Assembly (NCBI GenBank): GCA_964602485.1
Contig: CAZRQU010000004.1
Location: 1 to 63,587 of the forward strand
Direction: 5' to 3'
Source: WJLG01 sp964602485
Lineage (GTDB): Bacteria > Patescibacteriota > Patescibacteriia > Patescibacteriales > WJLG01
DNA: 63,587 nt
Position 1 is the first letter of the stretch. Each line of letters begins with the position of its first letter. The translations under genes were made by a program, and so were the position numbers. This document shows, piece by piece, positions 25,707-33,400 of the stretch. A model generated the notes under the pieces. That model was not told the DNA's origin and made no database searches. It was given only the letters and a program-made list of their open reading frames with translations.

Positions 25707-25735
25707 TTGACAATTATTTGTAATTATCGTAATAT
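25707..25735 (+). promoter_or_regulatory. Promoter of the integrase-repeat protein gene
   Basis: TTGACA (25707-25712), 17-base spacer, TAATAT (25730-25735). The strong ribosome site AAGGAGG (25777-25783) precedes a TTG start. Confidence 0.7.
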
Positions 25736-25789
25736 TTTTTTACTGTTTTTTGAAAGCTCATTTATATTTTATCGTTAAGGAGGCAAAGT

Positions 25790-27964
25790 TTGCCAAGAAA
25801 GAGAGCTATATATCCTTGTGAAGTCTTGAAGGAAAAGTTGTCACAGCTGGGAATATTCAGTCAAAAGGAGTATGAAAGATATCGGGATTCTTTAGCCAAG
25901 GAGGAAAGAGCTAATTGGCCCAGGGAGCCCAACAGGGCTTACGAAGAGCCGGTTTTCATCTATTCTAAGAAGTATTCAGCCAAGGAATTGCGGGTCAAAT
26001 TGAAAAAACTCGGAATCTGGCGAATGAAGCAATATTTGGAATATCGTCGGAATTTGCCGGAAGACGAAAGATCCAGGTGCCCCGGAGATCCGAATCGGGT
26101 CTATGGAGAGCGTTTCTTCAAGCCCGTTAAGATCTATTCCTATGCCATCCTAAGAAGGAGAGTCAGGGAAGCTGGCATAAGGAGCTTTGAGAAGTATTGG
26201 TCTTACAGAGATTCTTTGCCGGATAAGGAAAAGGCCAGATGGCCATGCGATCCGCACAGGACTTATGGAAGTCGATATGACTTTGAGGATCTTTTTGGGG
26301 TACCCAAACATGAGACCAAGAGGCTTGAACTTTGCGATCTTGAGGAATTATTAAAGGGCGTGAGGGAGCTTGGCATCGGATCGTATGAAGAGTACACCCG
26401 CAGTTTGGGTAGGCTTTCAGCGGTCTGCGGGAAGAAATTCCCTAAGAGTCCGAGACAAGCCTTTGGTGACCTTTATGATGCCGGCAAGGTTTTCATAAAA
26501 GGATCGCCTTATCACTCGTACGAGATGATCAAGCGGATAGTCAAGCGGGAGGACTTGAGAAGCCATGAGGAATATCAGGCTTATCGGTCCAGGTTGCCGG
26601 AGAAGAAAAAAAGCCGGTACCCTCATCGCCTCTCTTATTATCCTGAGTATTGTGCCAAGGCTTTGTTCAAAGTTCGAGTGTACAGCCAGATAGAGCTCAG
26701 GCAGTTGATCCGCGAAGCCGGCATCAGGGGCAAGGAGGCCTATCACGCCCATCGGATGTCGCTTGCTTTGCGGGAGAGAAGGAGATGGCCGTCAAATCCG
26801 GAAAAGACCTATGGCATCGCTTATTCCCGAGCCTTCTACAACATAGAAGATTGGGAGGTCAACGGTTATCATCCTATACCAGTCCTTTCACGCAAGGCCA
26901 GAAAGCTGGGCGCCACCAGCATTAAGTCTTACAGGCGGATGAGAAGTGCTATCAAGGATGATCAAGAGCGGGCCAAATGGCCGATAGATCTGAAGAAGGC
27001 TTATCCTGACTTCAATTATTATGCTTTTTTCGGCAATCGTCCTCCTGAAGATCGTTTCTATCCTTACGAGACCATGAAGCGCAAGGTTCATAGTTTCCGG
27101 CTAAGGACCAGGGAGCAGTATCGGGAATGGAAGAAGAATATCAAGGATCCTTTTGAACGGAGGCGTTGGCCTTCGCAGCCGCGCGAGGTTTACGATCAAT
27201 TCGATCCGGACGATTTCTTTTATCGGCCGCCGAAGGATAAGATGAGCTTTAAGGAGGCTCAAGAATATTTAGAGCAGAGAAAGGCGGTTTTCGTTTCTGA
27301 TTATAAGCGGTTACGGAAAGTCGAGCCTCGTCTTCCTTGGGATCCGGCCGGGTTCTGGCGGAAGAACGGCAAGAATTCGGATCAGCTTTTTCTTTATCGG
27401 AGGTCTGGTCCGCTGATCAAGGCCGGAAACATCTATTATTATGAGTTGGCCGAATATCAACTTTTCTTACGGACGAACGCCATTCTTACTCGGGTGCAAT
27501 ATCTGAAGGCAAGAAGTCGTTTGCCGGACGAAGAAAGGAAGTTTTATCCAACTCATCCGGATCAGATATATCCGAGGTTCTATGGAACAGATGACGGCAT
27601 CTTTGAGAATACCGATTTCTTCAAGCTATGGGGAGAATTCTCTTCAGCGGCCGAGATGAGTCAGGCAGTAAGAGCCTTGGGTGTTCGTAGTCAAAAGGGA
27701 TTCACCAAGATAGTCGAGGAAATACCAGCTTTTTCTGTTGATCCAACAAGCTTCGGTGATTGGCCGGGCAAGCTTCTGGGGCATACGGAAAAGGAGGCTT
27801 GGGAGATATTCTTAGGTTTTTACGACCATAGCCTTAATTATCATCCAGAAGAGGAACGCGAGCCGAGGACTAGCGAGATGGAGCCGGACGCAGAGCCTAC
27901 GGATGATGATATTGCCAAGATGCTGGCCGAGATGGGCGATCCGGTTGAAGCTTTTGATGATTGA
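25790..27964 (+). CDS. Large protein of about eleven tandem integrase-repeat (INT_rpt-like) units
   Basis: 724 residues starting at TTG (AAGGAGG 6 bases upstream). It is built from about eleven repeats of 55-70 residues with the pattern 'LR..vREaGIrSfeeY..yr.sLP..er.rWP.dP...Yg..f.F'; clear examples are 'AGIRSFEKYWSYRDSLPDKE' and 'LGIWRMKQYLEYRRNLPEDE'. This matches the phage-integrase repeat unit (INT_rpt, PF14882), a helical DNA-associated module usually found in front of a tyrosine recombinase. Here no recombinase catalytic domain is present and the tail is acidic ('EPDAEPTDDDIAKML'). It may be a DNA-binding protein made only of repeats. Confidence 0.65.
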   Translation: MPRKRAIYPCEVLKEKLSQLGIFSQKEYERYRDSLAKEERANWPREPNRAYEEPVFIYSKKYSAKELRVKLKKLGIWRMKQYLEYRRNLPEDERSRCPGDPNRVYGERFFKPVKIYSYAILRRRVREAGIRSFEKYWSYRDSLPDKEKARWPCDPHRTYGSRYDFEDLFGVPKHETKRLELCDLEELLKGVRELGIGSYEEYTRSLGRLSAVCGKKFPKSPRQAFGDLYDAGKVFIKGSPYHSYEMIKRIVKREDLRSHEEYQAYRSRLPEKKKSRYPHRLSYYPEYCAKALFKVRVYSQIELRQLIREAGIRGKEAYHAHRMSLALRERRRWPSNPEKTYGIAYSRAFYNIEDWEVNGYHPIPVLSRKARKLGATSIKSYRRMRSAIKDDQERAKWPIDLKKAYPDFNYYAFFGNRPPEDRFYPYETMKRKVHSFRLRTREQYREWKKNIKDPFERRRWPSQPREVYDQFDPDDFFYRPPKDKMSFKEAQEYLEQRKAVFVSDYKRLRKVEPRLPWDPAGFWRKNGKNSDQLFLYRRSGPLIKAGNIYYYELAEYQLFLRTNAILTRVQYLKARSRLPDEERKFYPTHPDQIYPRFYGTDDGIFENTDFFKLWGEFSSAAEMSQAVRALGVRSQKGFTKIVEEIPAFSVDPTSFGDWPGKLLGHTEKEAWEIFLGFYDHSLNYHPEEEREPRTSEMEPDAEPTDDDIAKMLAEMGDPVEAFDD

Positions 27965-27973
27965 ACCAAGCGG

Positions 27974-28002
27974 GCGCGGAAAAATAATTTTCGCGCTTTT
28001 TT
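27974..28002 (+). terminator. Rho-independent terminator
   Basis: GCGCGGAAAA...TTTTCGCGC stem followed by six T, 10 bases after the stop of the integrase-repeat gene. Confidence 0.85.
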
Positions 28003-28117
28003 ATTTTGGTCTATTTTTTTGTTTGCGAATTTTTCTCTTTGATTGTTTACAAATATTTAAAAAAGTGGTAGTCTATAGTGATATTTTGTTCTTTTCAACT
28101 AAACAAAGGAGGGTGCT

Positions 28118-29875
28118 ATGAGGCATGTATCATCCATTTTTTTCTTGGCGGTTATTATTTCATCTTTTTCCGCTACGGCCGGTTCCATTTCTGGTGTTGT
28201 CCTTGATTCGATAACCGGGAAGCCGGTTGTCGGGGCCAAGGTCACTTTGTTTGATGTCGATCTTTACGATTCGACTTTCACTGATTCTTCCGGAGAGTTC
28301 AGTGTTGAAACCCCAACTCCGGTGATGACTCGTCCAAGAACCATTGTTCGTTCGGTGGCCAAAGATAAGCCCTCAAAGGTTTATGACCTTAGAGGACGTT
28401 TGGTCCATCGCCAGGATATGCGAGCGCCAATGTCGAGAGACTTGGCTTCTCAATTGTATATCAACAATGGACGCAAGATGCTTTCTCCTTTTAACAAAGG
28501 AAGAAGGTCTTATGAGAATAATGTCTCCTCTACTGGGGCGTTGGCCAAAGCCAGGGCTAGTAAATTCACTTTGGTCTTTGAAAAAAGGTCATATGTGAAT
28601 GACACAGTTGGTTTGTCTAGCGAGGTTTCTGATCTTGAGGTTTTAATGGATCTACCGCCCTATGTGGATTACCGTTCGGTCAAGATGAACTTTAGTCCTT
28701 ATGTTAACGGGCAGAATCCGAACAGGGGAGTTTTTCTTCCCGAAGATCAGATAGCCGAGCGTATGCGAATGGTGGTTCCATACACCAAGGTGATCAGGAC
28801 ATTTTCTACCACGCATGGGTTAGAGGTTTGTGGTAGAGTGGCTCATGACTATGGCCTAACCACCTATATCGGAGCCTGGATAGGCAGGGATGACAGTGCC
28901 AATGCGGTTGAGGTCGACAGTTTGATAGCTATGTGCAGAAGAGGAGAGGTAGACACAGCCATTATTGGCAGTGAAGCGATGCTTAGGGGCGATGTTACGG
29001 AAGGGGAACTTATCAATATGATAGAGCGCTTCCGTGATTCAGTACCTAATGTACCCGTTACCACTGCCGATGTTTATGGAGAGTTAGCTTCTCGTCCTGA
29101 CCTCATAGCTGTTTGCGATTTCGTTTTTGGAAATTTTTATCCTTATTGGGAAGGGGTGAAGATAGATTATGCGGTTGCAAACCTGCATTCATCTTATGAG
29201 AGCTTGCTTGAGCTCTATCCCGACAAGAAGATAATGATATCCGAAGCCGGTTGGCCGAGCGAAGGAGCTGTCTATGGGCAAGCCGAGCCATCCCTTGAGA
29301 ATGCCAATTTTTATTTTCTCAATTTGATATCTTGGTCTAGGGCCGAGAGTGTGGATGTTTTCTATTTTGAGGCTTTTGACGAAGCCTGGAAGACAGGAGA
29401 AGGCACAGTTGGACCGCACTGGGGGATATTTGATACCGCCGGTGTTATGAAAGATGGGATGCAACCGGTTTTCGATGGCCAGACCATGGAAAACAACTGG
29501 GAATGCGACACCCTGCTTGATGGTCCCGGTGATCCGGAGATAGCTTTCACTTTTGTTCCGGAATATGGGACTCGCGATAATCTGGAGGGTAAGGTATCTC
29601 ATGTGATACCAAAGGATCATGGAGTGGTGGTTTATATCAAAGTTGGCAGTCGTTGGTGGATAAAACCGACCTATGCTTCGCCGGTCACGCGCATAAATGT
29701 GGACGGCACCTGGATATGTGATGTCACTACCGGTGGTTATGATACTCAGGCAACTGAATATCGGGCCATACTAACGGTTGCCGGGTATGATCCTCCTTCT
29801 CGAATGTCTTTGTTTTCCGAAGATAAAATAATCGCCGAGATCTCGGTGGTTCGTACCGTGCCTGAATCCGAGTAA
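28118..29875 (+). CDS. Secreted GH17-like beta-1,3-glucanase with a carboxypeptidase-regulatory-like N-domain
   Basis: 585 residues. The signal peptide (about 1-22, 'FFLAVIISSFSATAG') is followed by a CarboxypepD_reg-like beta domain (23-70, 'GSISGVVLDSITGKPVVGAK'). This is interrupted by a segment with 'KVYDLRGRLVHRQD' that resembles a sorting-tail motif. Then comes a (beta/alpha)8 domain with GH17 hallmarks: a Glu in 'IIGSEAML' (near 286, acid/base) and 'MISEAGWPSEG' (Glu near 376, nucleophile), plus 'VFYFEAFDEAWK'. A beta-rich C-terminal domain of about 120 residues ends the protein. It likely cleaves or remodels beta-glucans outside the cell. Confidence 0.85.
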   Translation: MRHVSSIFFLAVIISSFSATAGSISGVVLDSITGKPVVGAKVTLFDVDLYDSTFTDSSGEFSVETPTPVMTRPRTIVRSVAKDKPSKVYDLRGRLVHRQDMRAPMSRDLASQLYINNGRKMLSPFNKGRRSYENNVSSTGALAKARASKFTLVFEKRSYVNDTVGLSSEVSDLEVLMDLPPYVDYRSVKMNFSPYVNGQNPNRGVFLPEDQIAERMRMVVPYTKVIRTFSTTHGLEVCGRVAHDYGLTTYIGAWIGRDDSANAVEVDSLIAMCRRGEVDTAIIGSEAMLRGDVTEGELINMIERFRDSVPNVPVTTADVYGELASRPDLIAVCDFVFGNFYPYWEGVKIDYAVANLHSSYESLLELYPDKKIMISEAGWPSEGAVYGQAEPSLENANFYFLNLISWSRAESVDVFYFEAFDEAWKTGEGTVGPHWGIFDTAGVMKDGMQPVFDGQTMENNWECDTLLDGPGDPEIAFTFVPEYGTRDNLEGKVSHVIPKDHGVVVYIKVGSRWWIKPTYASPVTRINVDGTWICDVTTGGYDTQATEYRAILTVAGYDPPSRMSLFSEDKIIAEISVVRTVPESE

Positions 29876-29897
29876 TGATCCGAGGGAAGATGGCTCC

Positions 29898-29931
29898 AGA
29901 GTGTAGAAACTATGTTTCTGCACTCTTTTTT
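29898..29931 (+). terminator. Rho-independent terminator
   Basis: AGAGTGTAGAAAC/GTTTCTGCACTCT stem with one T/G mismatch and six T, right after the glucanase gene. Confidence 0.85.
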
Positions 29932-30010
29932 ATTATGTACAAAATTATAATATTTGACATTTTTAAATAAAGAGATAAGATTAAAGAACAAGATAATTAA
30001 ATTCGTTCTT

Positions 30011-30313
30011 ATGGAAGAAGATATAAAAATACTTTCCGAGGAAGAAATAGAAGAAGGGTTAAATGATCTTCCCGGTTGGGAGCGAGAAGGAAACAAGATA
30101 AAGAAGCAATTCGAATTTCCCTCTTTCCCCCTTGGATTGGAATTCATAAACGGTTTAGCTCCTTTTTTCGAGGAGGTGGACCATCATCCGGATATTAGCA
30201 TAGCCTACAAGAAGATAACCTTTGAATTGACCAGACACAGCGTAGGGGGGAAACTTACGAAAAAGGACCTCCAAGTGGCTAGTGAAATAGAAAAGGAGTT
30301 TTCTCAACAATAG
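30011..30313 (+). CDS. phhB: Pterin-4a-carbinolamine dehydratase
   Basis: 100 residues, the normal size for the family. The active-site signature 'EEVDHHPDISIAYKKITFEL' (His58, His59) and 'TRHSVGGKLTKKD' are present. The enzyme dehydrates 4a-hydroxytetrahydropterin. In bacteria without phenylalanine hydroxylase, as this neighbourhood suggests, members are thought to act in molybdopterin or folate-related chemistry. The ATG at 30011 removes a non-homologous upstream extension. A TTGACA box lies at 29955. The gene stands alone and ends at a terminator. Confidence 0.93.
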   Translation: MEEDIKILSEEEIEEGLNDLPGWEREGNKIKKQFEFPSFPLGLEFINGLAPFFEEVDHHPDISIAYKKITFELTRHSVGGKLTKKDLQVASEIEKEFSQQ

Positions 30314-30326
30314 TAGGACACATACT

Positions 30327-30356
30327 AAAAAAGCGCCATAAGGGGCGCTTTTTTTA
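30327..30356 (+). terminator. Rho-independent terminator
   Basis: AAAAAGCGCC-ATAAGG-GGCGCTTTTTTT hairpin after the carbinolamine dehydratase gene. The stem also gives a T-rich exit on the minus strand, so it may also end the antitoxin-like gene on the other strand. Confidence 0.85.
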
Positions 30357-30364
30357 TCGGTATA

Positions 30365-30526
30365 TTATTCCTCAAGAGGCTCTATCATGACCCATGGTTT
30401 GTTATGTTTGGTTATCAACAGGGCCTCGCGAGTATAATGCACTTGGTCTATGACCTCTTGGAAGTTTTGGCGAACATGGGTCGCCTTCTCTTCATTGACC
30501 TTTTTTGTGACCTTTTTACTCTTCAT
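30365..30526 (-). CDS. Phd/YefM-like antitoxin, no toxin adjacent
   Basis: 53 residues. The sequence 'ATHVRQNFQEVIDQVHYTRE' followed by 'ALLITKHNKPWVMIEPLEE' fits the N-terminal fold of the Phd/YefM antitoxin family (R-x-n-f-x-e-l-l ... i-t-k-h-n-k-p-v-a-v-l). Such proteins bind operator DNA and neutralise a RelE/Doc-type toxin through a C-terminal tail. Here the tail is very short and no toxin gene follows; the next element is a terminator. It may be a solitary regulator or the remnant of a toxin-antitoxin pair. Confidence 0.7.
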   Translation of the reverse strand: MKSKKVTKKVNEEKATHVRQNFQEVIDQVHYTREALLITKHNKPWVMIEPLEE

Positions 30527-30616
30527 GGTTTACTCGTAATTTTATTTATCTTAATGACAGTATATCAAAATAATATAAATATGTAAATAGTATAAAAGTG
30601 TACAAAAATATAAAAC

Positions 30617-30644
30617 TTGACATTTTTTTAAATAGAGTTACAAT
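30617..30644 (+). promoter_or_regulatory. Promoter of the holin-like gene cluster
   Basis: TTGACA (30617-30622), 16-base spacer, TACAAT (30639-30644). GAAGGGAGG precedes the ATG at 30695. Confidence 0.75.
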
Positions 30645-30694
30645 AAAGATGAAGCTGATAATTAAAAAATATATATGAAGGGAGGTAATATCAT

Positions 30695-30946
30695 ATGACA
30701 GGACTTAACGCAAAAGCTTTTGGATCAGCTTGCGGTGTATTATGGGGAATTGTATTTTCTGTAATGACCCTATTGGCGGCTACTACCGGATATGCTTTTG
30801 AAATGACCGGTTTGATCGGAAGTGTTTATCCGGCATTCAATATATCAGTGGTTGCCGGAACATTGCTGGCTTTGGCGTATGGGTTTATAGACGCTTTTAT
30901 AGGAGGATATTTGCTAGCTTGGTTTTATAACAAATTCAATAAATAA
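30695..30946 (+). CDS. Small holin-like membrane protein
   Basis: 83 residues with two or three membrane helices and the signature 'AYGFIDAFIGGYLLAWFYNK' at the C-terminus. The N-terminal 'LNAKAFGSACGVLWGIV' also matches a family of small membrane proteins usually annotated as 'bacteriophage holin' and common in Patescibacteria. A true phage role is unlikely here, as no phage genes are near. It is the first gene of a cluster with a coiled-coil protein and a Gmad2 protein. Confidence 0.7.
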   Translation: MTGLNAKAFGSACGVLWGIVFSVMTLLAATTGYAFEMTGLIGSVYPAFNISVVAGTLLALAYGFIDAFIGGYLLAWFYNKFNK

Positions 30947-30964
30947 TAATTAACGCCAAACCTT

Positions 30965-31288
30965 ATGGAAAATGTGAACACACAATTGGATAAAATGAAA
31001 ACTATGCTGGATGATATGAAGGGATCATTGTCCAGAGAGAACGTTAAAGAAGACAGCCGTGACGGCAAGGTGGCCAAAGTGGCAGACAAAAGCAAAGAGG
31101 CCATAGATGAAATGGAGAAAAAGGTGGCCTTGCTAAGTGACAAGATAAAAGAGATGAAAAAAAAGTATAACAACATGGATGACAAGAAGAAAAAAAGGCT
31201 ATGGGCCGGGGTTGGGGCCTCTGTGGCCATGATAGCCGCCTTGGTTGGAGCTAAGAAAATTAAAGATAAGATAAATGAAGATAAATAG
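30965..31288 (+). CDS. Coiled-coil protein with a C-terminal membrane anchor
   Basis: 107 residues. Residues 1-80 are helical and strongly charged, with heptad-like spacing ('EKKVALLSDKIKEMKKKYNN'). One hydrophobic segment near the C-terminus ('GVGASVAMIAALVGAKKI') could anchor it. It resembles YtxH-type envelope proteins in layout only. It overlaps the next gene by 14 bases, so the two are translationally coupled. Confidence 0.55.
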   Translation: MENVNTQLDKMKTMLDDMKGSLSRENVKEDSRDGKVAKVADKSKEAIDEMEKKVALLSDKIKEMKKKYNNMDDKKKKRLWAGVGASVAMIAALVGAKKIKDKINEDK

Positions 31289-32405
31289 CGACAAAAAAAT
31301 AAAATTGAGTATAATATTGGCCGCCGTCCTCTTGTTCGTCTCCGTTTTGTATCTAGGGTTCATAATAAATCGTAACGGTACAGGCGTTAGGGATGAACAA
31401 GAGGATGAGGTGGCGATAGAGAAGAGGTACGAGAATAAGCTGGTTTATACCACTGACGTGGAGAATGCAAATGAATATATCTATCGAGAAGACTGCGAGC
31501 AAAGAGGTGGAACTTTCAATGAGTGCGGAGATGTTTGTCCAAAGGATGCTGATCTCTGCGCTCAAGTTTGCGCTTTCACTTGCTTGCTTGAAGGTGATGA
31601 TGACCAGGAGCTGATATGGAAGAAATACACTGATCAGAAATTAGGATTTTCCATCCCCTACATCAAAAGCATGGAAGTCGGAGCAGAAAGAAGGAATAGT
31701 ATAGAGTTCATTTTTACCGGTCCTAAACAGAGTACTGGCACAGAGCTTTACGATGGTGTTCGAGTAGTTGTGTCTCGATTGAAATATCCTGAAAAACAGA
31801 CCTTAAAGGAATTTAGTCAAGAATTATCCCAGCCGGCGCAAGGAACCGGTGGAGAGGTGGTAAGGGAAGTTTCGCTAGAGACTGAATATGATCAGTTCAC
31901 TTATTCTTTTAAGGTCAGCAGTTTAGGGGAGTATGAGCACAAGATAGCCCTTGTGTATCCGGGCGAGGCTTTTGATGTCAGTTATTTTGTGTCCGAAGAG
32001 GATTATGACCATATAGCCAAAAGAATGGTGAAGGGCTTTAAGATAACAGACGAACGCAAGCTTTCTTCTGAAAAAGATGGATTAGTTGAGATCCATTCCC
32101 CAAAAATAGGACAAAGCGTGTCATCTCCCTTAGTGGTAGAAGGACAAGCTAAGAATGTTTGGTTCTTTGAAGCGAGCTTTCCGGTTGTTCTAACTGATTG
32201 GGATGGTCGGATAATGGCTCAGGCGCCGGCAACGACCAGTGAAGATTGGATGAGTGAAGGAATGCATTCCTTTAGAGCTGAGCTGGATTTCGATCTTACA
32301 GATAACAACTTCATGCCTAGGGGGAATTTGATCCTAAGGAAGAGTAATCCTTCCGGACTACCAAAGAATGCAGATGGTCTGGAAATTCCCATATATTTCG
32401 AATAA
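31275..32405 (+). CDS. Membrane-anchored protein with a Cys-rich segment and a Gmad2 domain
   Basis: 376 residues. An N-terminal membrane helix ('IILAAVLLFVSVLYLGFII') is followed by a short Cys-rich stretch (seven Cys near residues 74-112) and a middle domain of about 150 residues with no clear relatives. The C-terminal Gmad2 immunoglobulin-like domain runs from about 270 to 376, with 'IHSPKIGQSVSSPLVVEGQA' and 'GNLILRKSNPSGLP'. Gmad2 domains occur in spore-germination proteins and in many Patescibacteria envelope proteins. It is likely extracytoplasmic. Confidence 0.75.
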   Translation: MKINSDKKIKLSIILAAVLLFVSVLYLGFIINRNGTGVRDEQEDEVAIEKRYENKLVYTTDVENANEYIYREDCEQRGGTFNECGDVCPKDADLCAQVCAFTCLLEGDDDQELIWKKYTDQKLGFSIPYIKSMEVGAERRNSIEFIFTGPKQSTGTELYDGVRVVVSRLKYPEKQTLKEFSQELSQPAQGTGGEVVREVSLETEYDQFTYSFKVSSLGEYEHKIALVYPGEAFDVSYFVSEEDYDHIAKRMVKGFKITDERKLSSEKDGLVEIHSPKIGQSVSSPLVVEGQAKNVWFFEASFPVVLTDWDGRIMAQAPATTSEDWMSEGMHSFRAELDFDLTDNNFMPRGNLILRKSNPSGLPKNADGLEIPIYFE

Positions 32406-32433
32406 CTTCACAAGATAATTAAAAACCCCCTCT

Positions 32434-32664
32434 ATGCCATATAATAAAGAGATAGATATCCCTTTGGATGTCAGGAAGAGATTATCTCCATCAGCACAGA
32501 GGCTATTTTTGGAAGTTTCGAGAAATGCTTGGAGAATTCATCAAAAGACAAAAGATGAAAGGATGAGCAGGGAGGAAGCGGCTACTAGAGCCGCCTGGAC
32601 TGCGGTTAAGAACGATCATAGAAGGATAAAAGGAGGCTTATGGGTAAAAGAAAATAGTAGATAG
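32434..32664 (+). CDS. chaB: ChaB family protein
   Basis: 76 residues. The pattern 'LSPSAQRLFLEVSRNAWRIH' and 'REEAATRAAWTAVKNDHRRI' followed by 'GGLWV' is that of ChaB. This small helical protein is named for a role with the ChaA cation antiporter but has no settled function. No chaA is in the window. It ends the holin-like/Gmad2 cluster and is followed by a strong terminator. Confidence 0.85.
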   Translation: MPYNKEIDIPLDVRKRLSPSAQRLFLEVSRNAWRIHQKTKDERMSREEAATRAAWTAVKNDHRRIKGGLWVKENSR

Positions 32665-32670
32665 ATAATA

Positions 32671-32710
32671 AAAGACCCATCGCATTTCTAGGCGATGGGT
32701 TTTGTCTTTT
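32671..32710. terminator. Bidirectional rho-independent terminator
   Basis: AAAGACCCATCGC / GCGATGGGTTTTGTCTTT stem. It separates chaB (+) from the small minus-strand gene that stops at 32729. Confidence 0.85.
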
Positions 32711-32728
32711 AAAGATAGCCCGCTATGA

Positions 32729-32896
32729 TCAGTTGGCTGTGGCCAGTTCGCAGCTTCCGGGGTCAGCTCTGGTGTAGATCTCTTGTCGGGCCGTTTGACC
32801 CTTCTCTTGTTCTCGGAGACGATCTCCCCGAATAATACGCTGCGCCTGCGATGACTCTAGCATGGTCATTCTCTTTGGTCTGTCGTCAATGAACAT
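32729..32896 (-). CDS. Small hypothetical protein (55 residues)
   Basis: A 55-codon frame on the minus strand with a purine-rich AAAAAAGGGGG ribosome site just upstream of its ATG (32896). The product is charged and helical ('AQRIIRGDRLREQEKGQTAR') without membrane segments. The frame sits between two terminators in matching orientation, which supports it as a real unit. No family recognised. Confidence 0.5.
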   Translation of the reverse strand: MFIDDRPKRMTMLESSQAQRIIRGDRLREQEKGQTARQEIYTRADPGSCELATAN

Positions 32897-32976
32897 ATTT
32901 CCCCCTTTTTTGATAGTGTAATTTTTATATAAGTTAATATTTTTTAGCAGTTATGTCAATATCTAAAGAATAAAAG

Positions 32977-33001
32977 AACCGTTTTTTGGAAAAACGGTTC
33001 A
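32977..33001 (-). terminator. Rho-independent terminator (minus strand)
   Basis: GAACCGTTTTT/AAAAACGGTTC stem with TTTTAT downstream on the minus strand. It overlaps the stop codon of the minus-strand membrane-protein gene. Confidence 0.8.
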
Positions 33002-33208
33002 AATGATAATTATCAGCGCCATTGACCAACTTGCCAGAGAAAGAAAAAATGGTATTTTTAGATACCAGCAGGCAGTTGGCACCAGCTCGGAGTACCCCTT
33101 CATTTTTATGCAGACGAATATCAATCTGCTCGTACGGAAGAGTAGAAAAATGGTTGGGATAAGAGAAAGAACGAATATAAGGTGGTAGATCAAAAATAGA
33201 GTAAGCAT
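32999..33208 (-). CDS. Small membrane protein
   Basis: 69 residues with two hydrophobic segments ('LFLIYHLIFVLSLIPTIFLL' and 'FFLSLASWSMALIIII'). A near-perfect ribosome site AAAGGAGG lies 7 bases before the ATG at 33208, which fixes the start. The frame ends on a terminator. No family recognised. The plus-strand frame in the same place lacks such a ribosome site and is a shadow. Confidence 0.65.
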   Translation of the reverse strand: MLTLFLIYHLIFVLSLIPTIFLLFRTSRLIFVCIKMKGYSELVPTACWYLKIPFFLSLASWSMALIIII

Positions 33209-33271
33209 TTTAAACCTCCTTTCAAAGTATATTTCCATAATTAAAATAATTTGTAAAGGGGGTGGATATTT

Positions 33272-33300
33272 TTGACACTTTTTGTTTTTAATGGTATATT
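33272..33300 (+). promoter_or_regulatory. Promoter of the paired lipoprotein genes
   Basis: TTGACA (33272-33277), exactly 17 bases, TATATT (33295-33300). The 5' untranslated region to the ATG at 33401 is about 95 bases. Confidence 0.8.
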
Positions 33301-33400
33301 ACGGGTGTTCTAGTAAAGTAGATGCACTTTTATAATATAGAAGATAGTATCTTTTCTGTCGTTTGAAAGCCTTTCAACCTAAACCAAAAGGAGTGTTGTT

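Noticed and set aside
30404..30586. A 60-codon plus-strand frame over the antitoxin-like gene
   Set aside because: It lies opposite a better-supported minus-strand frame with an antitoxin-like sequence and has no ribosome site.
30695..30946. Prophage holin
   Set aside because: No other phage genes are nearby and the family is common as an ordinary membrane protein.
33003..33188. A 61-codon plus-strand frame
   Set aside because: It is the shadow of the minus-strand membrane protein at 32999-33208, which has a near-perfect ribosome site.
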